A stretch of DNA of 64,000 nt, from positions 248,001 through 312,000 of the forward strand of contig CAVWOM010000006.1 of the NCBI GenBank assembly GCA_963756575.1, given 5' to 3'. The notes under the pieces are model-generated. The model did no database searches. It saw only the letters and a program-made list of their open reading frames with translations, and was not told the origin of the DNA. This DNA is from Palsa-504 sp963756575 (GTDB lineage: Bacteria > Actinomycetota > Actinomycetes > Streptosporangiales > Streptosporangiaceae). Below are positions 34,109 through 44,315 of the stretch, piece after piece (within the stretch, counting starts at the first letter, position 1; each line of letters starts with the position of its first letter). A program made the translations under genes and the position numbers.

Positions 34109-34211
34109 CGCATCGTTCCTCAGAAGTCCCGCTCTGGATCGGTGATCGTCCGAGGAAGCCTACCTTCACGGCCCCGTCACTCAGGCGCAACGGCTAACAT
34201 CCGAAGCACAT

Positions 34212-36013
34212 ATGACCGATCCACCACGGCGTGACCCACGCCCGAGCAGGCCGTACGGCGGCGAGCCTGGAGCCAGGCCGCGCGACCGCGAGCCTGGGCT
34301 TTCCCGGGCGCCCGGGCCAGCGCCCGCCGCCCGGACGCCCCGGCGCGAGCCGGGCCGGGAGGCCCCCGGGCCGCGCGGCGGAGCGCCGGGCGCGCCGCCA
34401 GGCGGGCCGCCCGGCGGCCAGGGAAGCGGGCCCGGGAGCGCGGAATGGGTCGATCCCCGCGGGGCGGGCACCCGGGGACGTGGCCCTGCTAGCCCCAATG
34501 GTCCCGCTAGCCCCAGAACGAGCCGGGAGGCCCGGACCCAGCCCGCGGCAACCCAGCCCGCCGGTCCTCAGTCCCCCCGGACCCAGTCGCCCCGGACTCA
34601 GCCCGCGGGATCCCGGCCGGTCTCGGGCCAGCCGGGTGGCAGGCGGCCCGCGGCCGATACCGACGGCAGGCGGGCCGCGGCCGATACCGACGCAGGCGGG
34701 CCGTGGCCGATACCGGGAGCAGGCGGGACGGGATCGACCGGGGCGGCGGGCGGGACGGAACCGGGGCGCGCAGCCGGCCGGACGGAACGGGGCCGCGCCG
34801 TAGCGAGCGGCGTGGTGGCGAGGCACGCGCCAGCGAGCTGCACAGCAACGAGCCTCGCCGTGGCGAGTCCCGCAGTGGCGAGTCCCCCCGTGGCGAGTCC
34901 CCCGTGGCGAGCCCCGTGGCGAGTCCCGCAGTGGCGAGCCTCGCGGCAGGCGAGGGAGGGCGGAGCCTGGCGCCGGGCAGGACGAGGCCCAGCCGGGCAG
35001 CCGGCGCGCCCGGACGCAGCCTAACGGCAGGCGAGACGGCGAGACGCGGGCCGCCGCCGTGGCCCGCGACGCCCGCGGGCGAGACAGCGCCAGGACCCGG
35101 CGCAATAGCCCGGCGTTCGCCGGGGCTGGCCCGGTGGGGCACGCTGCAGGGCGGCCTCGGGGTCTGCATTATCGTCTCGAGCGCCGCCGTCGGCACCATC
35201 GCCACCATGGTGGCCAGGAGCGCGCCCGGCCTGCTGCTCGGGATCTTCGTCATCGCGGGTACGGTGGCCGCCGCGCTGGCCGTTCGGCCTAGCGCAGGCC
35301 GGACGATCGTTCCCGTCCCGGCGCTGGCCTACCTGATGGCCGCGCTGGTCAGCGGCGTCGTCTACAACCGCTCGGCCGCGTCGTCCAAGGCCGCGCTGGC
35401 CATCGGCGCGGCGCAGTGGATCGCCGACGGCTTCTTCGCGATGGTGCTCGCCACGGTCCTGGCCGTCGTGATCACCGTCGCGCGGTGGTTCCTCTGGCGT
35501 CGCAGCCGTCCGGTCGCACGTGACCGGAACTGGGCGGTCCCGGCCGCTACGCCCGCCTGGCCGGTCCCGGGCCCGGTAACCCCCGTCGGTGGCGTGGCCC
35601 CCGCGGGTGCGGCCGGCACCGCGGTCTCCGGCGCTCCAGCGGGCGGCGTCCCGGTAAGCAGGCCGGTAGCGGCGGGGGCGCCGGCGGCGGCCACGCGGCC
35701 GGCCGCGCCCCGGCGGAGCAGTGCGCCCGGACCGGGCGGCGAACCGCGGCGGGGCGGTGCGCCCGGGCCAGGAGGCAGTGGCGGTACACCCGGACCGCCT
35801 GGACTGGGCGGAGCACCCGGACTGGGCGGAGCACCCGGCGGCGGGTCAGCGGGCGGCCGGGGCCCGGCGGGCGGGAGCGGCGGGAACGGGACCGGCGGGA
35901 ACGGGACCTGGAGCGGCGTGGATCCGCGCGGGGGCGGCCCAGGCGGGGGGCCCGGGCCGCGGCCCCGGCCTCGTTCTGGCTCCGACCCTTACAACTTCTC
36001 GAGCGGGGCGTAG
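34212..36013 (+). CDS. DUF6542 domain protein with long disordered N-terminus (frameshifted here)
   Basis: About 600 residues. The first 300 are Arg/Pro/Gly-rich and disordered; a shift near 34705-34990 is needed to connect MTDPPRRDPRP with the later frame, and its exact place cannot be fixed. The conserved core is a four-helix membrane domain: GVCIIVSSAAVGTIATMVA, GLLLGIFVIAGTVAAALAV, VPALAYLMAALVSGVVY and GFFAMVLATVLAVVITVARW. The C-terminus is again Gly/Pro-rich. The core matches DUF6542, often next to pcrA. Its end overlaps the pcrA end by 25 nt. An opposing minus-strand frame across the N-terminus is judged a shadow. Confidence 0.7.
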
Positions 36014-38253
36014 CGGAGCACCAGGTGCTTGACGCCGTAGTCGGCGCCGAAGTCGATCTTCGCTTCGGCCTGATCCCCGAAGCCGTCGGTGGACACCACG
36101 GTGCCCAGGCCGAACTTGTCGTGGGTCACCATGTCCCCGGGCGCGAGCGAGGGCACCGGGCGGTTTCCCGGTGACCGGGTGCCGGGCCGCTGCGCCATCC
36201 GCTCCTGGGCGGGCATGACCGACGCCCGCGCGGCCCGCTCGTTGCGGCGCCACTCGATGAGGGCCGTCGGGATCTCGTCGAGGAACCTCGACTCCTTGTG
36301 GAAGGCCGGGCGCCCGTACCAGTTCCTGGCGATGGCCCGGGTCAGGTACAGGCGCTGCTCGGCCCGGGTGATGCCGACGTAGGCCAGCCTGCGCTCTTCT
36401 TCCAGCTCTTTCGGGTTGGTCAGCGAGCGCTGGTGCGGGAAGACCTCTTCCTCCATGCCGGTGAGGAACACCACCGGGAACTCCAGGCCCTTGGCCGTGT
36501 GCAGCGTCATCATCGTCACCAGGCCGCCGTGGTCGTCGCCCTCGGGGATCTGGTCGGCGTCGGCGACCAGGGACACCTGCTCGAGGAAGTCGGCCAGGCT
36601 GCCGTCCTCGTGCGCGCCGTCGTACTCGCGCGCCACCGAGACCAGTTCCTCCAGGTTCTCGATCCGGCTGGCGTCCTGCAGGTCGGACGACTGCTCCAGC
36701 GCCTCGATGTAGCCGGTGCTATCCAGCACGGCCTCGGTGAAGTCGGCCACGGGGACGGTCTCCGCCAGCTCCCGCAGCTCCGTGATGAGGGTGTTGAACG
36801 CGCTGATCGCGTTGGCTGACCGGGCCGCGAGCCCGGGCACGTCGGCCGGGCGGGACAGCGCCTCGGCGAACGTGCTCCGTTTCCGCTGCGCGTAAGCGGC
36901 CACGTACTCCTCGGCCCGGTCGCCGATGCCGCGCTTGGGCACGTTCAGCACCCGCCGCAGCGACACCTCATCCGCCGGGTTAGCGATCAGCCGGAGGTAG
37001 GCGAGCAGGTCGCGGACTTCACGCCGCTCGTAGAACCGGACCCCGCCGACAACCCGGTAGGGCAGCCCGACCCGGATGAACACTTCCTCGAAGACGCGGG
37101 ACTGCGCGTTGGTCCGGTAGAACACGGCCACCTGGCCCGGGGTGGCCTGGCCCGCGTCGGTGAGCCGGTCCACCTCCTCGGCCACGAACGCGGCCTCGTC
37201 GTGCTCGTTGTCGGCCACGTAGCCGGTGATCGGCGGTCCCTCACCCTGGTCCGACCACAGGTTCTTGGGCTTGCGGCCCTGGTTCTTCGAGACCACGGCG
37301 TTGGCCGCGGCCAGGATGTTCTGGGTCGAGCGGTAGTTCTGCTCCAGCAGGATGACCGTGGCATCGGGATAGTCCTGCTCGAACTCCACGATGTTGCGGA
37401 TGGTGGCCCCGCGGAAGGCGTAAATCGACTGGTCGGCGTCACCCACCACGCACAGTTCCGAGGGCTCGACGGCGTCAGGGCCGTGATCAGCCTGCCCCGT
37501 CCGGCCGGAAAAAAGGGGGGTGCCGCCCGAGACTAGCTCCCTGATCAGGACGTACTGGGCGTGGTTGGTGTCCTGGTACTCGTCCACGAGCACGTGCCGG
37601 AACCGGCGGCGGTACTCCTGGGCGACATCCGGCAGGGCCTGGAAGAGGTTGACCGTGACCATGATCAAGTCGTCGAAGTCCATCGCGCCAGCCGCCAGCA
37701 GCCGGCGCTGGTACTCCCGGTAGGCCTCGGCCAGCGCCTTGTCCCGCGCGGTCTGCGCCTGGGAGGCAAAGGTCTCGTGGTCGATCAGCTCATTCTTCAG
37801 GTTCGAGACGGCGGCGGCCATCGCCTTCGGCGGGAACTGCTTGGCGTCGAGCTCGAGCTCACGGCAGGTGAGCGCCATCAGCCGCTGGGAATCCGCCTGG
37901 TCGTAGATGGAGAACGACGAGGGGTAGCCGAAGCGCTTGGCCTCCCGGCGCAGGATGCGCACGCAGGCCGAGTGGAACGTCATCACCCACATGAACCGCG
38001 CCTGCGGGCCGACCAGCGCGGCGACGCGGGCGGCCATCTCCCCGGCCGCCTTGTTGGTGAAGGTGATGGCCAGGATCTCCTGCGGCGCCACGTCCCGCGC
38101 GGCGAGCAGGTAGGCGATCCGGTGGGTCAGCACGCGGGTCTTTCCCGAGCCCGCGCCCGCCACGATCAGCAGCGGGCCGCCCTGGTGCACGACGGCCGCG
38201 CGCTGCTCCGGATTGAGTCCGTCGAGGAGGGCATCTATCGCGAGGGCAGCCAC
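35989..38253 (-). CDS. pcrA: ATP-dependent DNA helicase PcrA/UvrD
   Basis: Superfamily 1A 3'-5' helicase for repair and replication restart. The motifs are in order: Walker A IVAGAGSGKTRVLTHRIAYL, Ia ITFTNKAAGEM, II VDEYQDTNHAQY, III VVGDADQSIYAFRGA, IV LEQNYRSTQNIL, V MTLHTAKGLEFPVVF and VI VGITRAEQRLYLTRA. The C-terminal Tudor-like KLGTVV segment is present. The GTG at 38253 is chosen because TACCCT lies 6 nt upstream and AALAIDALLDGLNPEQ follows; an in-frame extension to 38382 has no support. Length 754 residues. Confidence 0.95.
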   Translation of the reverse strand: MAALAIDALLDGLNPEQRAAVVHQGGPLLIVAGAGSGKTRVLTHRIAYLLAARDVAPQEILAITFTNKAAGEMAARVAALVGPQARFMWVMTFHSACVRILRREAKRFGYPSSFSIYDQADSQRLMALTCRELELDAKQFPPKAMAAAVSNLKNELIDHETFASQAQTARDKALAEAYREYQRRLLAAGAMDFDDLIMVTVNLFQALPDVAQEYRRRFRHVLVDEYQDTNHAQYVLIRELVSGGTPLFSGRTGQADHGPDAVEPSELCVVGDADQSIYAFRGATIRNIVEFEQDYPDATVILLEQNYRSTQNILAAANAVVSKNQGRKPKNLWSDQGEGPPITGYVADNEHDEAAFVAEEVDRLTDAGQATPGQVAVFYRTNAQSRVFEEVFIRVGLPYRVVGGVRFYERREVRDLLAYLRLIANPADEVSLRRVLNVPKRGIGDRAEEYVAAYAQRKRSTFAEALSRPADVPGLAARSANAISAFNTLITELRELAETVPVADFTEAVLDSTGYIEALEQSSDLQDASRIENLEELVSVAREYDGAHEDGSLADFLEQVSLVADADQIPEGDDHGGLVTMMTLHTAKGLEFPVVFLTGMEEEVFPHQRSLTNPKELEEERRLAYVGITRAEQRLYLTRAIARNWYGRPAFHKESRFLDEIPTALIEWRRNERAARASVMPAQERMAQRPGTRSPGNRPVPSLAPGDMVTHDKFGLGTVVSTDGFGDQAEAKIDFGADYGVKHLVLRYAPLEKL

Positions 38254-38512
38254 CTCCCTAGGGTAGGGGGTCCTGCCGACAAAAGCGGGTGAAGGGCACC
38301 GCCGCAGGCCCCGGCACTGGGCAAGATCATTAGCGACAGCCTGGCAAAGCGCGCGCTTGACGGTCTTTGTGATCATGCACAATCACATTGGCGCATATAT
38401 CCACCTTTGCCTCCGGGGCGTGCCTGTTATGGGCTATTCTGGCCGTCTTGACCGTTAGCAGGGTGTGACGGGGAGCAACTCGCATCCACGCCTCTGAATA
38501 AGTGGGGGTGCC

Positions 38513-41500
38513 ATGGGATCGCGCGGTCGATCCATAAGGCTCCGAATATATTTTCTGGTTGCGATCCCGCTCATCGCCATGGCCGGGCTGCTGGCCTACG
38601 CGGTCGGCACGTCCGTCAACAACGCCATCGACCTGGACCGGGTCCCCAACCTGATCAACGCGGCCGGGGTGCCGGCCGCGAAGTTCGGCGTCGTCATGCA
38701 GTCCGAGCGGGTCGCCGCCGTCGTCTACCTCTTCCAGCCGAACGCGGCCAACCTGGCCGCGTACCAGGCGGCGACCAGCGCGACCGACAAGGCCGAGCCG
38801 ATCTTCGTCACGGCCATGACCTCGCCCAGAGTCCTCGGCAGCGAGTCGCCCGCCGGCGCCAGGCAAATCCAGACGATCCTCGGCGGGCTGAAGCAGCTCC
38901 CGACCCTGCGCAAGGCGGTCCAGGCCCGGGCCATCACCCCGCTGAACGCGCTCGGCGCCTACAGCCAGGGCCGGCCGAGACGATCGAGCTGTTCCTGATC
39001 CAGACCAAGAGCGTCAACCCCCCCACCGACCAGCTGCCCCCGGCCCTCGGGCTGATCGATACCGTGCAGGCCCGGGAGCAGCTCTCCCAGGAGGACGCGC
39101 TGCTGGCCGGGATGCTGGCCGGCCGCGGATGACGGCGGCCGACCGGGTGGCCTTCGCCGAGCATGGCCGCGGCCAGGCAGACCCAGCTGCAGAACGTGGA
39201 CGATCTCCTGGACGCGCCCTCGCTGGCCGCGTGGAACGCGTCGCAGGCCGCGTCCAAGCCCGAGCTGACGCAACTGACCAGCATCGAGCAGGCGATCACC
39301 GCGGGCACTCAGGTCACCAAGCTCCCGGTGACCCCGGCGCAGTGGCAGGGGATCACCGGCCCGCTGATGACGGACAACTTCAACGGCGGCCTGGCGGTCT
39401 CGCAGGCGATCATCAAGGCCGATCACCAGATCGCCCACTCGGCCTGGGTCCGGGTCGCCATCGTCTCCGGCGTCGGCCTGCTCGGGCTGCTGATCACCAT
39501 CTTGGTCACCACGCTCGTGGCCCGCGCCATCATCCGCCGGCTCCGCGGCCTGGAGACCGGCGCCCTCCAGCTGGCCGAGGTCCAGCTGCCGGACGTGGTG
39601 GGCCGGCTCAGGCGCGGCGAGGACGTCGACGTGAACGCCGAGGCGCCCGCGCTGCGCGTCGGCCGCGACGAGATCGGCCGCGTCGGGCAGGCGTTCGACC
39701 TGGTCCGGCAGACCGCTATCCGGGCCGCGGTGGACGAGGCCAGGCTGCGGCAGGGCCTCAACGACGTGTTCCGCAGCCTCGCCCGGCGCAGCCAGTCGCT
39801 GCTGCACCGCCAGCTGACCCTGCTGGACCAGATGGAGCGGCGGGCCAGCGACCCCGAGGCGCTGGACGACCTGTTCCGCCTCGACCACCTGACCACGCGC
39901 ATGCGCCGTCACGCGGAAGGCCTGGTCATCCTGGCCGGCGCGCCGCCCGGCCGGGGCTGGAGCAGCCCGGTCCGGATGGTCGACGTCATGCGCGGCGCCA
40001 TCGCCGAGGTCGAGGACTACGCGCGCGTCTCGGTCGCGACCCGCAGCCAGGCGGCCCTGGCGGGCTCGGCCGTCGCGGACGTCATTCACCTGCTGGCCGA
40101 GCTCGTCGAGAACGCCACCACGCTGTCGCCGCCCTACACCTCGGTGCGCGTGTCGGGCGACACCGTCGCCAACGGCTTCGCGATCGAAGTGGAAGACCGC
40201 GGGCTCGGGATGAACCCGGCCCGGCTGGCCGAGCTCAACGACCGGCTGGCCAACCCGCCCGAGTTCAATCCGTCCGACAGCGAGCAGCTCGGCCTGTTCG
40301 TGGTCAGCCAGCTGGCCAAGCGGCACGGCGTCCGGGTGACGCTGCGGGCCTCCCCGTACGGCGGCACCGCCGCCATCGTGCTGATACCGCGCCACCTGGT
40401 GGTGACGGAAGAGGCGTTCCGGTCCGGGCTGCCCGGCGAGCCCGTCGTGGCGCAGCTCACCGCCAACGGGAACCACGCCCCGGCCGGACCGCCGGATGTT
40501 CCGGGGATCCAGGGGGCCGGGTTCACCGAGCTCAACGGCGGCCCGTCCGCGACAGCGCCGGGTATCCGCATCTCCGGTCCGCTGCGCCGGGCCCAGGAGG
40601 GCCTGCCGGAGCAGCCGGGACGGGGCGCGCACGCCGCGCCGCCGCCCGCGCTCGCCCCGGCGAACGGCACGAACGGCACGAACGGCGCCGGCCGCCCCAA
40701 CGGGGCCAGCGGCACCGGTGCCGACGACCTGCCCCGGCGGCGCCACGACCCGTCGGCGACGCCGGCCAAGGCCGGCCATGGCCCCAGCGGCACCATGCCC
40801 AACAGCACCGCGCCGCACAGCGGCGTGCCTAACGGCGCCGTTCCCTTCGGGACGGAGGCGGCCAGCGGGCCGCCGTCGTCCTTCGACGTGTTCAGGCCGC
40901 GGCGCTCCGACCAGCCGGGTACCTCGCCCTACCCGGATCCGGGGACCACGCCGGCGCCGGGCAGCCCGCCCTTCACCGGAGCCGGCCAGGCGCCGTTCCC
41001 GGATCAGCCGGCGCCCTTCCCCGGCTGGACGATGCAGAACCCGCCGGCCCCGCCCGGCGGGCAGCCTCCGCCGGGCCCAGCCGGCCCGCCCGGCCCGGTC
41101 ACCCCGATGACTCCGGTGGCCTCGTCCCGGCCGGCGCAGGCCGTGGGGCCGCCCTGGGAGATCTCCCGCGAGACCGGGCCGCTGCCCGCCGTGCCCGCTG
41201 GCCCGGGACCAGGACCCGATCCGGCCGGCCAGGAAGGCGGCGACATCAAGGGCCTGCCGCGCCGGGTCAGGCAGGCCAGCCTGGCTCCGCAGCTCCGCGA
41301 CAGCCCGCCGCCGCGGCAGACCACGGTGGCCAGCACCAGCCTGTCCGGCAGGTCGCCGGGACCGAGTCCGGCCGAGATCCGCCAGACCATGTCGGCGCTG
41401 CAGCGCGGATGGCAGGAAGGCCGCTCGCAGATGGCCGGCCAGCCCCCGGGGGCGCCGGCCCCCCCGGACGGTCCGCCCGGCGCGTCCGCCGGAGGGCCCG

Positions 41501-41613
41501 GCACACCACCTTTCCCCGGCCGCGCGGCCGGACCGGGAACGCCGTCCGCCCCGGCGGCGGGCGCAGATTCGACCGCCAGCGAGGAGATACGTGGGGACCC
41601 CGATGGATCATGA
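38513..41613 (+). CDS. Conservon sensor kinase with nitrate/nitrite-sensing domain, CvnA type (frameshifted here)
   Basis: About 1030 residues if whole. N-terminal membrane helix (IYFLVAIPLIAMAGLLAYAV), then an extracytoplasmic four-helix NIT sensor, a second membrane helix (VSGVGLLGLLITILVTTLVA), a HAMP-like region and an HATPase domain with N box LLAELVENATTLSPPYTSVR and G1 EVEDRGLGMNPA. A His phosphoacceptor is not clear, as in CvnA proteins. A long Pro/Gly tail follows. Three indels break the sensor part, at about 38968, 39126 and 39161. First gene of a four-gene conservon. Confidence 0.85.
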
Positions 41614-42034
41614 AGCAGGCGCGGGCGATCGCGTCGGCCAGCTCGACTGGCTGCTCGACGACCTCGTGCGGCGGGTCAGTCCAGTCTCCAGGGCCGTGAT
41701 CTTGTCCCAGGACGGGATGGCGCTCGGCGCGTCACAGACCCTGGGACGCGACGACGCGGAGCACCTGGCCGCGCTGGCCGCCGGGTTCCAGTCACTGGCC
41801 CGGGGCGCCGAACGGCACTTCGGTAACGGCGGCGGGGTCCGGCAGGTGGTCATCGAGATGGAGTCGGGCTTCCTGCTGGTGTGCGCCGCGGGCAGCGGCA
41901 CCTGCCTGGCCGTCATCGCCGACCAGGGCGCCGACCTCGGCCTGGTGGCTTACGAGATGGCCGTGCTGGTCCGCCGGACCGGGGATCACATCCGGGTCAA
42001 CATGCGCGCCTCCGCACTGAGCGGCTGGGGATAA
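41591..42034 (+). CDS. Roadblock/LC7 domain protein (CvnB type)
   Basis: 147 residues from GTG 41591, or 143 from ATG 41603; GAGGAG sits 5 nt before the GTG. Core LDWLLDDLVRRVSPVSRAVILSQDGMA then GVRQVVIEMESGFLLVCAAG and VAYEMAVLVRRTGDHI identify the roadblock fold, which regulates a partner GTPase. It overlaps the kinase 3' end. Confidence 0.9.
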   Translation: MGTPMDHEAGAGDRVGQLDWLLDDLVRRVSPVSRAVILSQDGMALGASQTLGRDDAEHLAALAAGFQSLARGAERHFGNGGGVRQVVIEMESGFLLVCAAGSGTCLAVIADQGADLGLVAYEMAVLVRRTGDHIRVNMRASALSGWG

Positions 42035-42040
42035 GGCACC

Positions 42041-42415
42041 ATGCCGGCCAACGATGAACGGTGGCTAGACGCCGAGGCCGGGCCGGTGGTCCGGCCCTAC
42101 GCCCTGACCCAGGGGCGGACCAGGCACGCCGGGGAATCGTTCAACCTGGTCGCGACCATCGTGGCCACGCCCGCCGCGCTTACCGAGCCGTCCGCGCTGG
42201 CGCCCGAGCACATGAGCGTCCTGCAGCTTGCCCGCGCCCCCACGACCGTGGCGGACATTGCCTCGGACGTCGACCTGCCGCTCGGTGTCGTCCGGATCAT
42301 CCTCGCTGACCTGCGCGAACTCGGCCTGGTGGCGATCCGTCATCCGGTCGTGATGGCCGAGCGGGTCGACAAGCACACTCTCAGGGAGGTCCTCAATGGA
42401 CTACGGGGTCTCTGA
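42041..42415 (+). CDS. DUF742 protein (CvnC type)
   Basis: A 124-residue protein with VRPYALTQGRTRHAGESFNLVA and a winged-helix-like C-terminal half (TTVADIASDVDLPLGVVRIILADLRELGLV) that is the DUF742 hallmark. It follows the roadblock gene after 6 nt and overlaps the GTPase gene by 20 nt. Confidence 0.92.
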   Translation: MPANDERWLDAEAGPVVRPYALTQGRTRHAGESFNLVATIVATPAALTEPSALAPEHMSVLQLARAPTTVADIASDVDLPLGVVRIILADLRELGLVAIRHPVVMAERVDKHTLREVLNGLRGL

Positions 42416-43013
42416 TCCCGTTGGCGGGCACCCACGGAGCCCAGTCCAGCACCGCGCCATCAAGATCTTGCTGGCCGGCGGTTTCGGCGTGGGCAAGACG
42501 ACGCTTGTCGGCGCCGTGAGCGAGATCAGGCCGCTGCGGACCGAGGAACCGCTCACCGAGGGCAGCCTGCGCACGGACAGCACCGTAGGGGTGGAAGGAA
42601 AGACCACGACCACGGTCGCGATGGACTTCGGCCGGATCAGCCTGCGCAGCGATCTGGTGCTCTATCTCTTCGGCACGCCGGGACAGCAGCGGTTCTGGTT
42701 CATGTGGGACGAACTGGCCATCGGGGCGCTCGGCGCGGTCGTCCTGGCCGATACCCGGCGGCTGGCTGACAGCTTCCCCGCCATCGACTACTTCGAACGC
42801 CGGGCGATACCGTTCATCATCGCCCTGAACTGCTTCGACGGCGCCCGCCGGTACGACACCGAAGACGTCAGGATGGCCCTGGACCTCGACCCGGACCTGC
42901 CGATCGTGCTGTGTGACGCCCGGAACCGGGAATCGGCCAAGGACGTGCTCATCGCGCTGGTCGAGCACGTCCTGATGACGGCGTCCGAGGAGCCGCTCTC
43001 CGGGATCGTCTAA
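42396..43013 (+). CDS. Conservon Ras-like GTPase (CvnD type)
   Basis: A 205-residue protein. P-loop GGFGVGKTTLVGAVSEI, switch region TVGVEGKTTTTVAMDFG, G3 LFGTPGQQRFWFMWDEL, and ALNCFDG in place of the usual NKxD. The family acts with kinase, roadblock and DUF742 partners in a membrane complex likened to eukaryotic GPCR signalling and linked to development and antibiotic production in Streptomyces. Confidence 0.93.
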   Translation: MDYGVSDPVGGHPRSPVQHRAIKILLAGGFGVGKTTLVGAVSEIRPLRTEEPLTEGSLRTDSTVGVEGKTTTTVAMDFGRISLRSDLVLYLFGTPGQQRFWFMWDELAIGALGAVVLADTRRLADSFPAIDYFERRAIPFIIALNCFDGARRYDTEDVRMALDLDPDLPIVLCDARNRESAKDVLIALVEHVLMTASEEPLSGIV

Positions 43014-43051
43014 CTCAGGCGGGCGTCTCGCGCTCAGGCGGGCGTCTCGCG
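43014..43051. repeat. 19-bp tandem duplication at the ATPase gene end
   Basis: CTCAGGCGGGCGTCTCGCG occurs twice back to back. The minus-strand ATPase stop lies in the second copy and the first lies just beyond, so the gene end including its stop is duplicated. Confidence 0.9.
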
Positions 43052-43615
43052 CAGGACGGCCCAGACCGCCTTGCCGTGCCCGGCGATGGGGCTCCAGCCC
43101 CAGACATGGCTCAGCGCGCCGACGATCTGCAGGCCGCGCCCGCTCTCCCCGCCCCAGTCCGGCTGCCGGGGCACCGGCGTCTCGTTGCCCGGATCGACCA
43201 CGGCCAGCATGACCTCCCCGGCTCGCCGGAGCAGGCACAGCCGCAGTACCGTCAGCCCGGGCCCCTGCGCCCCGGAGCCGCCGCGGCTCAGGCCGGCCCG
43301 CGTCCCGTGCAGCACGGCGTTGACGACCAGTTCATCGACGATCATCTCGGCGTCGTCGGCCAGAGCCTCCAGGCCCCAGCAGACCAGCATCTCGCGGACG
43401 AAGTGGCGGGCGGTCCTGGCCTCCTCCGGCCGGGCGCTCAGCGCGCGGGTGGTGACCGCCGGGGTCTCCCACCACGCCGAGGGCACCGGCAGCAGCCGCG
43501 GCATGCCATCAGCCACGGCCGGCCAGGGGATGCTGACGTCCTCGTCGTCATCCCCGCTACCCGTAGCGACACTCAGATGCGCCAACGCAACAGCTTCCTG
43601 CATGTCAGCGGGCAC
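43034..43615 (-). CDS. ATP-binding protein, RsbW-like HATPase
   Basis: A 193-residue protein. The HATPase_c_2 fold shows an N box MIVDELVVNAVLHGTRA, G1 VDPGNETPVP and G2 GESGRGLQIVGALSHVWG. Proteins of this type can be anti-sigma kinases or accessory factors of WhiJ-type regulators. It is divergent from a DUF397/HTH pair, the gene set typical of those loci, and convergent with the conservon. Confidence 0.85.
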   Translation of the reverse strand: MPADMQEAVALAHLSVATGSGDDDEDVSIPWPAVADGMPRLLPVPSAWWETPAVTTRALSARPEEARTARHFVREMLVCWGLEALADDAEMIVDELVVNAVLHGTRAGLSRGGSGAQGPGLTVLRLCLLRRAGEVMLAVVDPGNETPVPRQPDWGGESGRGLQIVGALSHVWGWSPIAGHGKAVWAVLRETPA

Positions 43616-43859
43616 GAAAACACTTGCCCATCACGGTGGTTAACTGCGTGCTTAAACACATGTTGCCTGATATATTGTGCAAATGCAAGACCAGATGCAC
43701 GTTCATTCGCTTTGTGCACAGGTCTCCAGGGAAGCACAGAGGGGGCTGGCAGACAGGCGGGACTCATCCGGCAACTCGTTCACCAGCTGTTAGCCAAGCG
43801 CTACAGCAGGTGAAACGCCGGGAGCCTGGCGTGCGTTACCCTGTCGAAAGGGGATAAAC

Positions 43860-44096
43860 ATGGCCATAACGTACAACGGCATGCTCGCCACGGAACTCGG
43901 CGAGGTCCGCTGGCAGAAGAGTTGGCATAGCAATCCGAACGGCGAATGCGTGGAGGTGGCCGCGCTGCCCACCGGCGAGATCGCCATGCGCAACTCCCGA
44001 TTCCCGGGCGGCCCGGTCCTGCTCTACACTCAGGCGGAGATCAACGCGTTCCTGGCCGGAGCCAAGGACGGGCAGTTTGATCACTTGCTTGGCTAG
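43860..44096 (+). CDS. DUF397 domain protein
   Basis: A 78-residue protein matching DUF397: RWQKSWHSNPNGECVEVAAL, MRNSRFPGGPVLLYTQAE and NAFLAGAKDGQFDHL. AAAGGGGA precedes the ATG. DUF397 proteins are small partners, possibly antagonists, of the HTH proteins encoded next to them. Confidence 0.92.
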   Translation: MAITYNGMLATELGEVRWQKSWHSNPNGECVEVAALPTGEIAMRNSRFPGGPVLLYTQAEINAFLAGAKDGQFDHLLG

Positions 44097-44315
44097 GTGA
44101 ATCACCCTACCCATTAGTAACAAAGCCACCGGTTGCTCTCCCTCGACTCGGGCGTTATATCCTGGCAAACTGGTATCTCGCGGCCTACGGAAACCCGGAG
44201 AGATCAAGACATCTGTTGAATTGTCACGCATCCCCTTCCGTAAGCGTGAGATCACATGGGAGACTGGTCCACACCCCGCCAGGATCTAGGGTGCGACGTA
44301 TTGCGAGGAGTGCCG

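Noticed and set aside
34194..35105. Long minus-strand open frame of 303 codons opposite the DUF6542 gene
   Set aside because: Only Arg/Pro/Ala low-complexity sequence, no family resemblance and no ribosome-binding site; the plus strand joins a real membrane domain. It is a GC-driven shadow.
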